Below the pieces are notes generated by a model, which was not told where the DNA came from, made no database searches, and was given only the letters and a program-made list of their open reading frames with translations. A DNA stretch of 58,518 bases, from the NCBI GenBank assembly GCA_035946615.1, contig DASYZB010000087.1, forward strand, positions 1 through 58,518, read 5' to 3'. Both the position numbers and the translations under genes were made by a program. Below are positions 1-8,647 of the stretch, one piece after another. The DNA comes from Verrucomicrobiia bacterium (GTDB taxonomy: Bacteria; Verrucomicrobiota; Verrucomicrobiia; Limisphaerales; UBA8199). The number at the start of each line of letters is the position of its first letter. The stretch's first letter is position 1.

Positions 1-80
1 AACAGACACCAACAGACACCAACAGACACCAACAGACACCAACAGACACCAACAGACACCAACAGACACCAACAGACACC
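1..80. repeat. 10-bp tandem repeat, 8 perfect copies
   Basis: Eight uninterrupted identical copies of AACAGACACC begin at the first base of the window and stop at position 80. The array may extend leftwards beyond the window. It contains no open frame of note. It could be a real minisatellite-like array or an assembly-edge artefact; the sequence alone cannot tell. Confidence 0.95.
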
Positions 81-600
81 AATTCGCGTATAAAAATGAA
101 CCGCCCTCACTTCCAATTCATTCACTCGAACCGCCCCTGCAGAACGCCTATGCAAAAAACGCCAATCCACCCCCGTACCCCCCCCCATCCGGCGCCACCC
201 CCACCAATAACGCCTGCTAACACCTAATCACGGTTACTAACACCTACTCACGCCAAATCACACTTCGCACATTTTGACTCTAACTGTTACTCCAGAAAGC
301 CCAATTCCACGCAGCCTTGCCCTGCCCTTTCCAGCTCCTTTCAAAACCATGCCGTAATTTTGTCATTCTCCCCGCTTTTGGCTCTCCAGGCCCCGCGCGC
401 CCTCGGACGTGCCCCGCTCTTTGACATAACTACTCGGATTCCAATCGCGACTCAGGCCGCCGCCGCCTCAGCGGGGGTGCGCACTTTCCGGTTGCGCCCC
501 CCGCTCCCCGGATCAGAGCGAAAAAGGCGTCATCAGTCGCGGGTTTTGATCTTGTGGGGCTGGGGGGCGGCTGTCATTCTGGGCGCAGAAAGCAAGGCCT
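81..600. other. gene-free leader region upstream of the SPFH/MCE operon
   Basis: No reading frame here has recognisable homology. The left part is C-rich and A-rich with few G on the plus strand and holds two near-identical 15-mers, TAACACCTAATCACG and TAACACCTACTCACG, around 217-255. The right part (about 360-600) is ordinary GC-rich sequence. The promoter of the operon starting at 601 should lie here, but no convincing -35/-10 pair was found. Confidence 0.5.
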
Positions 601-1611
601 ATGAATATCCTGATGGGAGTCGCTATTGGATGCATCGCGTGGTTCCTGGTCCGTTATTTGGTGGCCGGCCTGTTTACGATTAACCAGAACGAGCGGGCGG
701 TGAAGACGAGTTTCGGGCGGGCTGAGCGAGTGGGCAACGCGACGACACTCCAAGACCCGATGGCCGAGGCCTTGCTCGACGAGGAAAAGGAACGCTATAA
801 TTATCCCCAGGTGCGCGTGATTCCACCGGGCGGGCCGTATTTTAAATGGCCGTGGGAAAAGGTGTATAAGGTGTCGATTGCGACGCAGACGATCAACATG
901 GCTTACGACCCGGAAACACCGTCGGCGAACCAGGGTGGCCAGGTGCTCGAAGCGGTGACCAAGGACCAGCTCAATACGGGGCTGACGGGCCAAATCCGCT
1001 ACCGGATTTCGGAAAAGAATCTCTATGCGTACCTCTTCGGGGTGAAACGGCCCATCGTTCACGTGATGGGTTATTTCACCTCGGTCCTGCGGGAACGCAT
1101 TGCGAATTTTGAAGCGCCGGCGGTGGTCACGCCTGTGCCGCAGAGCGGGGCGCCCATTCCACCGCCGGAGGTCGCCACGGCGGCCATTGGGGTTTCCATC
1201 AATGATCTGCGCAAGAATCTTCGCGATATTAACGAGCACATGGACCGCGAGTGCAAATCCTCGGAAGCCCGCTACGGGATTGCCCTGGATGCCTCGCTCA
1301 TCACGGGCATCGATCCACCCGGTGAGGTCGAATCCGCACTGGCCGCCATCAATACCGCCTATAACCAGGTATCCTCCGACATCAGCCTGGCCCAGGCCGG
1401 GGCGGACCAAAAGATGGTGCAATCCAAAACGGCCGTCGAAATTGAGACCTTGAAGGCCCAGGCGGAAGTGGAGCCGCTCAAGGCGCTGGCTGCCCAATTG
1501 CGCGAACTCAAGAAGAGCGGGCCGGATGCCCTCGGCGCCTATGTCCGCAACGTGCGTTTGAAGTTGTTTAACCAGGCGCGCCGCGCCGTCCTGGAGGTGC
1601 CGCATGATTAA
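601..1611 (+). CDS. SPFH/band-7 domain membrane protein
   Basis: A 336-residue protein with one N-terminal membrane segment (about residues 4-26, ending VAGLFTINQNERAV), followed by an SPFH (stomatin/prohibitin/flotillin) domain and an Ala/Glu/Lys-rich helical tail (about 250-330, including KTAVEIETLKAQAEVEPLKA) typical of the coiled-coil region of these proteins. SPFH proteins form oligomeric scaffolds in the membrane. The SPFH core carries an insertion rich in Pro near residues 180-200 (VTPVPQSGAPIPPPEV). It is the first gene of a three-gene operon: its last codons overlap the start of a second SPFH gene by 8 nt, and an MCE protein follows. The family call is firm; its cargo or partner is not known. 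Confidence 0.85.
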   Translation: MNILMGVAIGCIAWFLVRYLVAGLFTINQNERAVKTSFGRAERVGNATTLQDPMAEALLDEEKERYNYPQVRVIPPGGPYFKWPWEKVYKVSIATQTINMAYDPETPSANQGGQVLEAVTKDQLNTGLTGQIRYRISEKNLYAYLFGVKRPIVHVMGYFTSVLRERIANFEAPAVVTPVPQSGAPIPPPEVATAAIGVSINDLRKNLRDINEHMDRECKSSEARYGIALDASLITGIDPPGEVESALAAINTAYNQVSSDISLAQAGADQKMVQSKTAVEIETLKAQAEVEPLKALAAQLRELKKSGPDALGAYVRNVRLKLFNQARRAVLEVPHD

Positions 1612-2524
1612 TTTCCTTATCGCGGCGGCCGCGGCCTTTTTCGGGTTGTTTATCGTCGGACCCATCATCTCGGGCCTGTGCCGCGGGTTTGGTTTTTACA
1701 CGATTGTCCCGGAGCGCCAGTGCAAGGTGTATATGCTTTTCGGCAAAGTCGCCCTGGTCCTGGACGAACCGGGGATGCACATGCTTTGGCTAAAGCTGGG
1801 CTGGAAAGCGCCGATCGTGAACTGGCTTGGGCATTGTCATGTGCTGGATATGCGCCTGGACCAGGAGTATCTCCGCAGCCAGCCGGTGAACTCGGAGGAA
1901 GGCGCCCCGATGGGCATAGGAATTTGGTATGAGATGTTCGTGAGCGACCCGGTGTCGTATCTGTTCAAGAATGCCGATCCGCGGGGGTCGCTGGCGGCCA
2001 ACGTCAGCAACTCGACGGTGCGCTGCCTGAGCAACCTGAAACTGGGCAATATGCTCGAGAATCGCCACGCCATGAGCCAGACTGTCCGCGCCGAAGTCTC
2101 GCCGAAATCGCATGAGTGGGGTTATCAGCTCGGCTCGGTCTATATCCGCAAGGTGCATTTTCGGGATGCGAACATGATCAAGCAGATCGAGGAGAAGGTG
2201 GTCAACCGGCTGCGCCAGGTGACATCGGCCATCAAACAGGACGGGGCCAACCAGGTGAGCATCATCACCAGCACCGCCGAGCGCCAGGCGGCCATCGAAT
2301 TTGCCAAAGCCGGCGCCATGCGCCCGCGAATTGTCGGAGCAGGTCTGCAGGAGATTGCGCGCGACCCGGATATCGCTCAGGCCATGTTTGATATTTTGGA
2401 AGCCCCGCAATTGCTGGATGGCCAAACCGACATTACCTTGGTGCCCAAAGGGAACGATCTGCTGAAACAACTCGCGGCGCTTGAACCGGCGCCCAGAGCG
2501 ACAGCGCCTCCGGCGAGGATGTAA
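1604..2524 (+). CDS. second SPFH/band-7 domain membrane protein
   Basis: A 306-residue paralogue-like partner of the preceding gene. It has a single N-terminal membrane helix (residues 2-24), then GFYTIVPERQCKVYMLFGKV, which is the usual entry to a band-7 domain, with the domain running to about residue 240. It ends in a short Pro/Ala-rich tail. The ATG lies inside the last codons of the upstream gene (8-nt overlap), so the two are probably translationally coupled and may hetero-oligomerise, as prohibitin-like HflK/HflC pairs do; that analogy is inference. No protease gene is adjacent. Confidence 0.85.
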   Translation: MINFLIAAAAAFFGLFIVGPIISGLCRGFGFYTIVPERQCKVYMLFGKVALVLDEPGMHMLWLKLGWKAPIVNWLGHCHVLDMRLDQEYLRSQPVNSEEGAPMGIGIWYEMFVSDPVSYLFKNADPRGSLAANVSNSTVRCLSNLKLGNMLENRHAMSQTVRAEVSPKSHEWGYQLGSVYIRKVHFRDANMIKQIEEKVVNRLRQVTSAIKQDGANQVSIITSTAERQAAIEFAKAGAMRPRIVGAGLQEIARDPDIAQAMFDILEAPQLLDGQTDITLVPKGNDLLKQLAALEPAPRATAPPARM

Positions 2525-2546
2525 TAGCGGAATTCTCAGGGGCCGC

Positions 2547-3833
2547 ATGGCGTTACAGGATTTAACTCCCCAATTGCGCACCCGGCTGAGCCGAATGGAA
2601 CGGGCGGTCGGCTGGTTCGTGATTCTGGCGATGGTGTTGCTGGGAGTTGGGTTTGCTTATTACATCTACAACACCGCCGAGCGCAAGGGCTGGTTTGTTA
2701 CCAAGGCCCCTTACTTCCTTTACGTCAGCACCGCTACGGGACTTAAAGTGGGCGACCCGGTGATGTTGATGGGCTTCGACGCCGGGGCGATCACCGCCAT
2801 TAAACCAATGGCCGCCGATCAATTCACTTACAACGTCTTTATCGAGTTCGAACTCAAGGCGCCCAATTACGGTTACATCTGGACCCAAGGCTCGCGGGCC
2901 AAGGTGAATGCGGCCGATCTGCTTGGCAAACGCGTGCTCGAAGTGACCAAAGGCACCAATGGCTATCCGAGCTATGTGTTTTACCCGCTGGAGGTCGTCA
3001 ATGCCGGCGAGGCGCCTAACTTGCCCGATTTTGCCCATTGGGTTTTTGGCGAAGAAATCTTCGCGCCAGACGGGACAAATTACCTGGCCCGCCCCCTATG
3101 GCCGCTGACCAACCTCACGGCGGTGCTCGCGGCCGGTTACACCAATATTGTGGTCCTCAATGCCGCCCCGGGCAAGGAACGCAGCACGATCAGCGGGATG
3201 TGGAACGACCAGGAAGGCCGCTACGACCCCTTCACCAATGGGGTGAGCAAGTACTGGCTGATTTCGGACGAATCGCCGGCCGTCACCGAGCAAATCCAGC
3301 AGATGATTGGCCAGGTCCAACAGGCCCTGCCCAACATCTTGCGCCTGACCAATCAACTGGCGACTGTTCTGGGCAATAGCGCCGCCTTGACCTCAAACCT
3401 GAACGTCGTGGCCCTGGCGGCCCGGCCTGCCGTGAGCAACCTGGCTGCCGCTACGACCCACCTGGACCATCCGGGCGCCCTCGGGGAATGGCTCCTGCCC
3501 ACCAACCTCAACCAGCAACTCTCGGGCACTCTCACCCAAGCCAATGCCACCCTCGCCGGCGTCAATACAAACCTGGATTCGCTGGTTGGGAACCTGAATC
3601 GGACGCTCGATAACCTGGCCGATATCACCAGCAACCTTAATAACCAGGTCGAGGCCAATACGAACCTGCTCAGCTCCATTTCCGGCACCGTCACCCATTC
3701 GGATGAATTCGTGCAGGGCCTAAAGCGTTTCTGGCTCTTCCGGCGCCTGTTCAAATCCAAACAAACCAACGTCCCCCCGGCGCCGCCACCCCAACCGGTG
3801 CTTTCGCCCAAAGAAAAAAGCGCGCAGCCGTAA
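2547..3833 (+). CDS. MCE/MlaD-family lipid-transport protein
   Basis: From the ATG at 2547 (MALQDLTPQ) the protein has 428 residues. One membrane helix (about residues 22-44) is followed by an MCE (MlaD) domain: FLYVSTATGLKVGDPVMLMG and later LLGKRVLEVTKG are the characteristic beta strands. The rest is periplasmic, with many Asn/Leu/Thr repeats (TSNLN, NTNLDSLVGNLNRTLDNL) likely forming a long helical or needle-like segment, and ends in a Pro-rich tail. MCE proteins shuttle phospholipids or other hydrophobic molecules across the periplasm. It follows the second SPFH gene after a 22-nt gap. No MlaE permease or MlaF ATPase is nearby. A longer start at 2481 would lie within the previous gene and is less likely. 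Confidence 0.85.
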   Translation: MALQDLTPQLRTRLSRMERAVGWFVILAMVLLGVGFAYYIYNTAERKGWFVTKAPYFLYVSTATGLKVGDPVMLMGFDAGAITAIKPMAADQFTYNVFIEFELKAPNYGYIWTQGSRAKVNAADLLGKRVLEVTKGTNGYPSYVFYPLEVVNAGEAPNLPDFAHWVFGEEIFAPDGTNYLARPLWPLTNLTAVLAAGYTNIVVLNAAPGKERSTISGMWNDQEGRYDPFTNGVSKYWLISDESPAVTEQIQQMIGQVQQALPNILRLTNQLATVLGNSAALTSNLNVVALAARPAVSNLAAATTHLDHPGALGEWLLPTNLNQQLSGTLTQANATLAGVNTNLDSLVGNLNRTLDNLADITSNLNNQVEANTNLLSSISGTVTHSDEFVQGLKRFWLFRRLFKSKQTNVPPAPPPQPVLSPKEKSAQP

Positions 3834-3891
3834 CGCGTTCTGGACTCCCAGTCTTAATCGCGCTACGCTGAAACGGAAAAACTGCAACTCC

Positions 3892-5220
3892 ATGAGCAAC
3901 CGCAACAGTTCTCGCTGTACCCGGCGCCAGTTCCTGACGCGCACAACGATGGCGGCCAGTGCGCTGGCGCTGCCCTATTACATTCCCGCATCCGCTCTGG
4001 GCCGTGATGGGGCGGTTGCGCCCAGCGAACGCATTGTGATGGCCGGAATAGGCATCGGCGGTCGCGGTTCCTATGATTTGAGGACCATGTTGGCTCAACC
4101 AGATGCGCATTGGGTCGCCGTCTGTGATGTCCTGAAACACCGGCGGGAAGCCGCCAAAAACGTGGTCGATAGTAAATATGGCAATACAGACTGTGCCATG
4201 TTTGGCGATATGCGCCAACTCCTGGCGGAGCGGCCCGATGTCGATGCCGTGCTGATTGCCACCGGCGACCGCTGGCATGCGCTGGCGGCCACCCTGGCGA
4301 TGCGGGCCGGCAAGGATGTGTATTGTGAGAAACCAGCCTGTCTGACGATGGCGCAGGGGCAGATGGTTGTGGAAACCGCGCGGCGCTATGGCCGGGTTTA
4401 TCAAACGGGCGCTCAGCGGCTCAGCGAGCCCAATCACGTGTTTGCCATCGAACTGGCCCGCTCTGGCCGATTGGGCCAGATTCATACTGCCTACGCGGAT
4501 TGCCGCTGGCGCGACGGGATGCGCCACGACTGGCTCGCGGCGGAACCGGAACCGCCCAAGGATGAACTGGATTGGGACCTCTGGCTGGGTCCGTCTCCGT
4601 GGCGGCCCTACAACCCGGGCTACGTCAATGGCGGCGGGTGGTATCATTATTATGATTTCGCGACGGATGTCGCGATGTGGGGCGCGCACTCGATTGCCCA
4701 GGCCCTCGCCGGACTCGACATGTCGAACGTCTCTTTCATCGAATTTGAGTATGCCGGCCCGGATGCGACGATGATGACGCGCTTGTCTAACGGGATAAAA
4801 CTGGTCCTGTTCCGAACCGCGGGCTCGGTTTGGCAACCGTGCAAATACTGGCATGGCGCTTGTGGGGAGCGGTTCGATGGTCCCGAAGGATGGGCCGCGG
4901 CGGCCGATGGTTATTCAGAACCCGATGTCTCATCGCCCGCGCTGCTGCGCGATTACAGCAATATTCTGGCGGATTACACGGCCCGGACTCAACGACCCCT
5001 GAGCCACGTGCGCGATTTCTTCGAATGCATCCGCTCGCGACAGCCTACGGTCGCCAATCCTGGGGTCATGTATCGGTCGATGAGCATCTGCCTGGCCGCC
5101 GACATCTGCGAGCAAGCACAGCGAAATCTCAAATTCGATCTGCGCAAGTCTGAGTTTCTCGACGATCCGGAAGCCAACCGCATGCGGTCCCGCGCCATGC
5201 GAGCCCCGTATATGGTCTGA
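3892..5220 (+). CDS. Tat-exported Gfo/Idh/MocA-family oxidoreductase
   Basis: A 442-residue NAD(P)-dependent sugar-type dehydrogenase family member. The N-terminus has a twin-arginine signal (CTRRQFLTRTT, then a hydrophobic stretch ending PASALG). The nucleotide-binding fold starts near VMAGIGIGGRGSYD, and the family motif CEKPACLT follows. The C-terminal alpha/beta domain contains RYGRVYQTGAQRL and WDLWLGPSPWRPYNPGYVNG, typical of the Verrucomicrobia/Planctomycetes secreted subgroup. Such proteins usually act on sugars or inositols with a tightly bound cofactor delivered by Tat export. The substrate cannot be predicted. It converges with the alcohol dehydrogenase gene on the other strand, only 16 nt away. 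Confidence 0.9.
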   Translation: MSNRNSSRCTRRQFLTRTTMAASALALPYYIPASALGRDGAVAPSERIVMAGIGIGGRGSYDLRTMLAQPDAHWVAVCDVLKHRREAAKNVVDSKYGNTDCAMFGDMRQLLAERPDVDAVLIATGDRWHALAATLAMRAGKDVYCEKPACLTMAQGQMVVETARRYGRVYQTGAQRLSEPNHVFAIELARSGRLGQIHTAYADCRWRDGMRHDWLAAEPEPPKDELDWDLWLGPSPWRPYNPGYVNGGGWYHYYDFATDVAMWGAHSIAQALAGLDMSNVSFIEFEYAGPDATMMTRLSNGIKLVLFRTAGSVWQPCKYWHGACGERFDGPEGWAAAADGYSEPDVSSPALLRDYSNILADYTARTQRPLSHVRDFFECIRSRQPTVANPGVMYRSMSICLAADICEQAQRNLKFDLRKSEFLDDPEANRMRSRAMRAPYMV

Positions 5221-5230
5221 CGTTAGGGAC

Positions 5231-5245
5231 CCCTCGCTACGAGGG
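5231..5245. terminator. short hairpin between convergent genes
   Basis: CCCTCG-CTA-CGAGGG forms a perfect 6-bp stem with a 3-nt loop. It lies in the gap between the convergent dehydrogenase genes, and its loop is the stop codon of the minus-strand gene. It could serve as a bidirectional terminator, but no U-tract follows on either strand. Confidence 0.4.
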
Positions 5246-6247
5246 AAGGCTGGAGATTGTCTTGTCCGGGACCAGGACGGCAGCGCCGGTTATGTTGCCC
5301 GAGCGCAGCCGGTTCAGGGCCTCGTTGGCTTGAGTCAACGGGAATATCTGCACGGTTGTGCGCACCGGCACACGCGGGGCAATGGCGAAGAACTCCTCGC
5401 CGTCGTTGCGTGTCAGATTGGCCACCGAACAAATCATGCGCTCCTGCCACAAAATCTCATACGGAAAGGCCGGTATGTCGCTCATGTGAATGCCACCGCA
5501 GACGACAATGCCGCCTTTTGTAACGGCCCGGAGAGCCTGGGGCACCAGAGCGCCGACCGGCGCGAAGAGGAGCGCGGCGTCCAGCGGGTGCGGTGGAAGG
5601 GAATCCGAGGGCCCGGCCCAGGCAGCGCCCAGCGAGCGGGCAAACTCCTGGCCTTGTGTATCACCCGCGCGCGTGAAGGCATAAACCTCGCGGCCCTGGA
5701 ACCGGGCGACTTGGGCGATGATGTGCGCCGCCGCGCCAAAGCCGTAAATCCCAATGCGTTTTGCCTCGCCGGTTTTGGCCAGTGATCGGTAACCAATCAA
5801 GCCGGCGCAGAGCAAGGGAGCGGCTTCGGCATCCGAATAACCGGCGGGGACCGCAAAGCAGAAGCGCTCGTCGGCGACAGTATATTCGGCGTAACCTCCG
5901 TTCAGGGTGTAGCCGGTGAACCGGGCGTTGTCGCAGAGGTTCTCGCGTCCGGAGGCGCAGTAAGGGCATTGCCCACAGGTCCAGCCCAGCCATGGCACAC
6001 CCACGCGCGCGCCCAACGGGAAACGCGCGGCCCCTGCGCCCCGCTCCGCGACGAGCCCGACGATCTCATGTCCGGGCACCAGCGGCAGTTTGGGATGGGG
6101 CAACTCGCCATCGACAACATGCAGGTCCGTCCGGCACATGCCACAGGCGCGCACCTGAATGAGGACTTCGCCCGGACCGGGTTTGGGGCGCGGCAACTCG
6201 GCAGGGATAAATGCCTGGCCGGGGGTTTCCAGGACCATCGCGCGCAT
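5237..6247 (-). CDS. zinc-dependent alcohol dehydrogenase
   Basis: A 336-residue medium-chain dehydrogenase/reductase. The catalytic zinc ligands are visible as ACGMCRTDLHVVDG (Cys38) and VPGHEIVG (His60-Glu61). The structural zinc site is the four-cysteine lobe CGQCPYCASGRENLC (Cys91, 94, 97, 105). The Rossmann motif is IGIYGFGAAAH. The length and the GYTLNGGYAEYTV segment fit the alcohol dehydrogenase AdhA/YjgB-like class that reduces aldehydes or oxidises primary alcohols with NAD(P)H. It starts 27 nt downstream of a prepilin stub on the same strand and is probably monocistronic. The substrate is unknown. Confidence 0.9.
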   Translation of the reverse strand: MRAMVLETPGQAFIPAELPRPKPGPGEVLIQVRACGMCRTDLHVVDGELPHPKLPLVPGHEIVGLVAERGAGAARFPLGARVGVPWLGWTCGQCPYCASGRENLCDNARFTGYTLNGGYAEYTVADERFCFAVPAGYSDAEAAPLLCAGLIGYRSLAKTGEAKRIGIYGFGAAAHIIAQVARFQGREVYAFTRAGDTQGQEFARSLGAAWAGPSDSLPPHPLDAALLFAPVGALVPQALRAVTKGGIVVCGGIHMSDIPAFPYEILWQERMICSVANLTRNDGEEFFAIAPRVPVRTTVQIFPLTQANEALNRLRSGNITGAAVLVPDKTISSLPS

Positions 6248-6274
6248 GATAAAACTGAACCCCCAAATGGGCGT

Positions 6275-6439
6275 TCAGGGCATTGGCAGCCCGGGGCTGA
6301 GAGCCGGAAGCAACAGGCTGGCGAGCAACCCGATAATGGCGATCACCACTAACAACTCAATCAAGGTGAAAGCTATGCGCGCGCAAACCCGCTCCCCGGA
6401 TCGGGTGCTCCGGTTTCTCGGCCAGCCCTGTGTAGTCAT
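6275..6439 (-). pseudogene. truncated prepilin-like gene (54 codons)
   Basis: Reading the minus strand from ATG at 6439 gives 54 codons. After a basic leader the product contains [20 protein letters not shown], the hallmark N-terminal methylation helix of type IV prepilins and pseudopilins, and then stops after LLPALSPGLPMP. All of the C-terminal globular part (normally 80-250 residues) is missing. The residue before the cleavage Phe is Ala instead of the usual Gly. It is probably the remnant of a secreted DUF1559-type or GspG-like protein; expression as a short membrane peptide cannot be excluded. An intact member of this class is encoded at the other end of the window (57269-58048). Confidence 0.75.
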
Positions 6440-6570
6440 GGGCGCCTCTGCTTTCGCGTGCGATCCGCTCGGGTTTTACGTGTTTGGGTTTACTCAATTA
6501 GCTTAACGCTGTTCCATCAACCTGGCAATCTGGTTTTCGGCAACACGAGTAATGCCTCAGTGACTACGGG

Positions 6571-6626
6571 GCTGCCGGCTGAAGCCGGCGTTCCGGACGC
6601 GCGGAACGCCGCATTTATGCGGCAGC
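6571..6626. repeat. REP-like twin hairpin
   Basis: Two 24-nt arms in inverted orientation, 6571-6594 and 6603-6626, separated by GGACGCGC. Each arm is itself a hairpin: GCCGGCT-GA-AGCCGGC in the left arm and GCCGCAT-TT-ATGCGGC in the right. The arms share the outer sequence GGAACGCCG...CGGCAGC but differ in the inner stem (GCT/AGC versus CAT/ATG), with both strands changed so pairing is kept. This is the architecture of bacterial REP/BIME elements. The left arm, reverse-complemented and with two flanking bases, recurs exactly at 8662-8687. Confidence 0.8.
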
Positions 6627-6697
6627 GGCTCCAAAGTGAGAATTGCTGTGGCAGCACTGCACACAGCAAAACCCCTGATGCGAACTCGCGAGAGCCT

Positions 6698-8647
6698 TCA
6701 CGGGGGCTCGTTCCTGCGAAGTAGCTTGTAGCTGTAGAGATGGGAGCCGTTGCCAAAGTAGATGCGGCCATCGAGCCAGTCGCCGCCAAGACCGATGGGG
6801 ACGGGGCTCGGGGCGAGCAGGTTGATGGTAAAGGTGTCTGGATCGAGGCGCGCGATGGCTTTAGTGAAAAGGATGTAGATGGCGCCCTCCGGCGCCAGAA
6901 CGAAGACACGCGGGGACTGCTGGGAGGTCGTGGCTCCAAACGTGGCGCCAGTCTCTTGCTGGTGCAGCACTTTTCGCTGCTTCGAATCAAAGACGAAGAA
7001 TCTCTTGCGGTCCACGAAGCCGAAGACCAGGCCCTTTGGCCCTGGGCAAAGGTCGGTGTACTCCTGAGCGCCGGGAAAGATCGCCTGGTGCCACTCGATG
7101 CGCCTGGACGCCAGGTCCAGGATGTAAAGCTCGGCCTGCCTGGCCTTTTTCTCGCCGCCGGTGCCCGGGCTGGTGGTGGTGCCGCCCAGCGCCTTCCCCT
7201 CAGGAAGCGCCGCGAGGCTGATGGTGGATTGCTCCGGCAGAAGCTGCGTGTGCTCCAGCAGCGCGCCGGAGCGCGTTTTCCGGTCCCAGATGAGGAGTCC
7301 ACCGCCGGTCAGGCCGTAATCGGGGGTGCCGGCCAGCAGGAGCCTCCTGCCGTCAGGATAGGGCAGCAGGCGGTGTGGGCGGTAGATTGAAGGGGCGCAC
7401 TCGGTCAGGAACAGGGGGTTGCTGCCGGGTTTGTCCTTCACGGTGGCTACCCAGGGCCGCGAGGGATTCCACTCCAGCAGGAATCCGGCGGTGTAGCCGC
7501 CGACAAAGAAGCGGTCCCCCTGCGTCGCCACCGCGTTCCACTGCCCGTAGGCGGCGCGGTTGGCCCAGCGGTCGGTCTTGGGGTCGTAGCTGAAAAAGCG
7601 CATCGGGAAGGCGGTCCCGCCGCAGATCGCGCCGTCTGGCGCTGTTGCCACCCCCATAATGTCCGCCCCTTCGCTGGTGTAATCGAAGCGAAGCTCCTTG
7701 GTCTCTTTGGTGCGCGGGTCCGCCACCACCAGCCGGCGCTCGACCAGGTCGCATGTCTGGAGCACTTTGCCGCTGGGGAACTGGCGATAGAAGAGGGCCT
7801 GGCTGCCGGCGATGATCGGCTTGGGGCGGGGCTCATAATCGCCGAGCTTGCGCGCCCGCCCATGGTCGAGTTCGAGCCAATCGTGCCGGCCCCTGGCGGC
7901 TAACCCATAGACTTTGCCGTCCAGATCGCACACGACGTAAGCGGTGCCGTGGGCGCGCTCGTTCTCGGGTACCAGGGGCGCGCCCTTGCCGGTCGTGGGG
8001 TCGAAGGCGATGATCTGGCTGGCGGTGTTCCCAACGGCGAAGTAGAGCCAGCCGGTGGCATCGGCCGCCACGCTGCGCTGGTACTGCGCCCAGTTCTGCT
8101 GATAAACGTGGCCGTAATCCTTCAACTGGCCCGTCGCGGGGTTGAAACAGACAACCCCGCTCTGAGGGTACGTGACCGACCAGATGACCCCGTTATTATC
8201 CTCGGTCATACTCATGGCCATCTGCGGGGCGGTTTTGTGAAAAAAGGTGAACCCCGGTTTGGCGGGGTCGAACTCGCAGAAGTAACTGTTGAAATGGGTG
8301 TAGTAGCGGTTATGGCTTGAGAGGATGGAGGCGTAGGGACAGTCGCCGCCTGGCGGGAAAGGCGTCGGGAACTGGCGGCTCTTGCCTGTCTGGGCGTCGA
8401 TCATCAGCAGGGCATAACCGCCCCGGTGGTCGAAGAGCCAGACCAGAACCACATCGCGCCCCTGCCCGTCACGGGTGGCAACAGTGCCGCGGTGGTTGCT
8501 GACCGGCGTGGCCACACCGTGGTCGAAGAAGCCGTTCCCAAGGTCTTCGGTAACAGCCACGGCCGAGCTGGACATCAGGCAGAGCAGCGAGCCACCGATG
8601 ACAAGCAACTTCCACAAGATGTAGCCCGTATATTTCACACACCGCAT
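6698..8647 (-). CDS. secreted beta-propeller-like protein
   Basis: From ATG at 8647 the protein has 649 residues with an N-terminal signal peptide (hydrophobic core YILWKLLVIGGSLLCLM, cleavage near SSAVA). The body is made of repeated short beta motifs such as VVCDLDGKVYGLAARG, GVIWSVTYPQSGVVCFNPATG, GWLYFAVGNTASQIIAFDPTTG and GAIYILFTKAIARLDPDT. These resemble NHL/PQQ-type propeller blades in which a value is read and tied to a FDPTTG-like turn. No catalytic motif is evident. Similar proteins in this phylum sit with glycoside hydrolases, so a role in carbohydrate or lyase-like chemistry at the cell surface is possible but unproven. A longer frame to 8824 would run through the repeat upstream and is rejected. 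The start codon itself lies inside an inverted repeat. Confidence 0.75.
   Translation of the reverse strand: MRCVKYTGYILWKLLVIGGSLLCLMSSSAVAVTEDLGNGFFDHGVATPVSNHRGTVATRDGQGRDVVLVWLFDHRGGYALLMIDAQTGKSRQFPTPFPPGGDCPYASILSSHNRYYTHFNSYFCEFDPAKPGFTFFHKTAPQMAMSMTEDNNGVIWSVTYPQSGVVCFNPATGQLKDYGHVYQQNWAQYQRSVAADATGWLYFAVGNTASQIIAFDPTTGKGAPLVPENERAHGTAYVVCDLDGKVYGLAARGRHDWLELDHGRARKLGDYEPRPKPIIAGSQALFYRQFPSGKVLQTCDLVERRLVVADPRTKETKELRFDYTSEGADIMGVATAPDGAICGGTAFPMRFFSYDPKTDRWANRAAYGQWNAVATQGDRFFVGGYTAGFLLEWNPSRPWVATVKDKPGSNPLFLTECAPSIYRPHRLLPYPDGRRLLLAGTPDYGLTGGGLLIWDRKTRSGALLEHTQLLPEQSTISLAALPEGKALGGTTTSPGTGGEKKARQAELYILDLASRRIEWHQAIFPGAQEYTDLCPGPKGLVFGFVDRKRFFVFDSKQRKVLHQQETGATFGATTSQQSPRVFVLAPEGAIYILFTKAIARLDPDTFTINLLAPSPVPIGLGGDWLDGRIYFGNGSHLYSYKLLRRNEPP

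Noticed and set aside
1-80. CRISPR array
   Set aside because: The repeat unit is 10 bp with no spacers and no cas genes in the window.
360-683. Open frame of 107 codons before and into the first SPFH gene
   Set aside because: No signal, domain or ribosome-binding site, and it overlaps the well-supported SPFH start.
5237-5450. Small minus-strand frames inside the alcohol dehydrogenase gene
   Set aside because: Shadow frames of a gene with complete zinc-binding and cofactor motifs.
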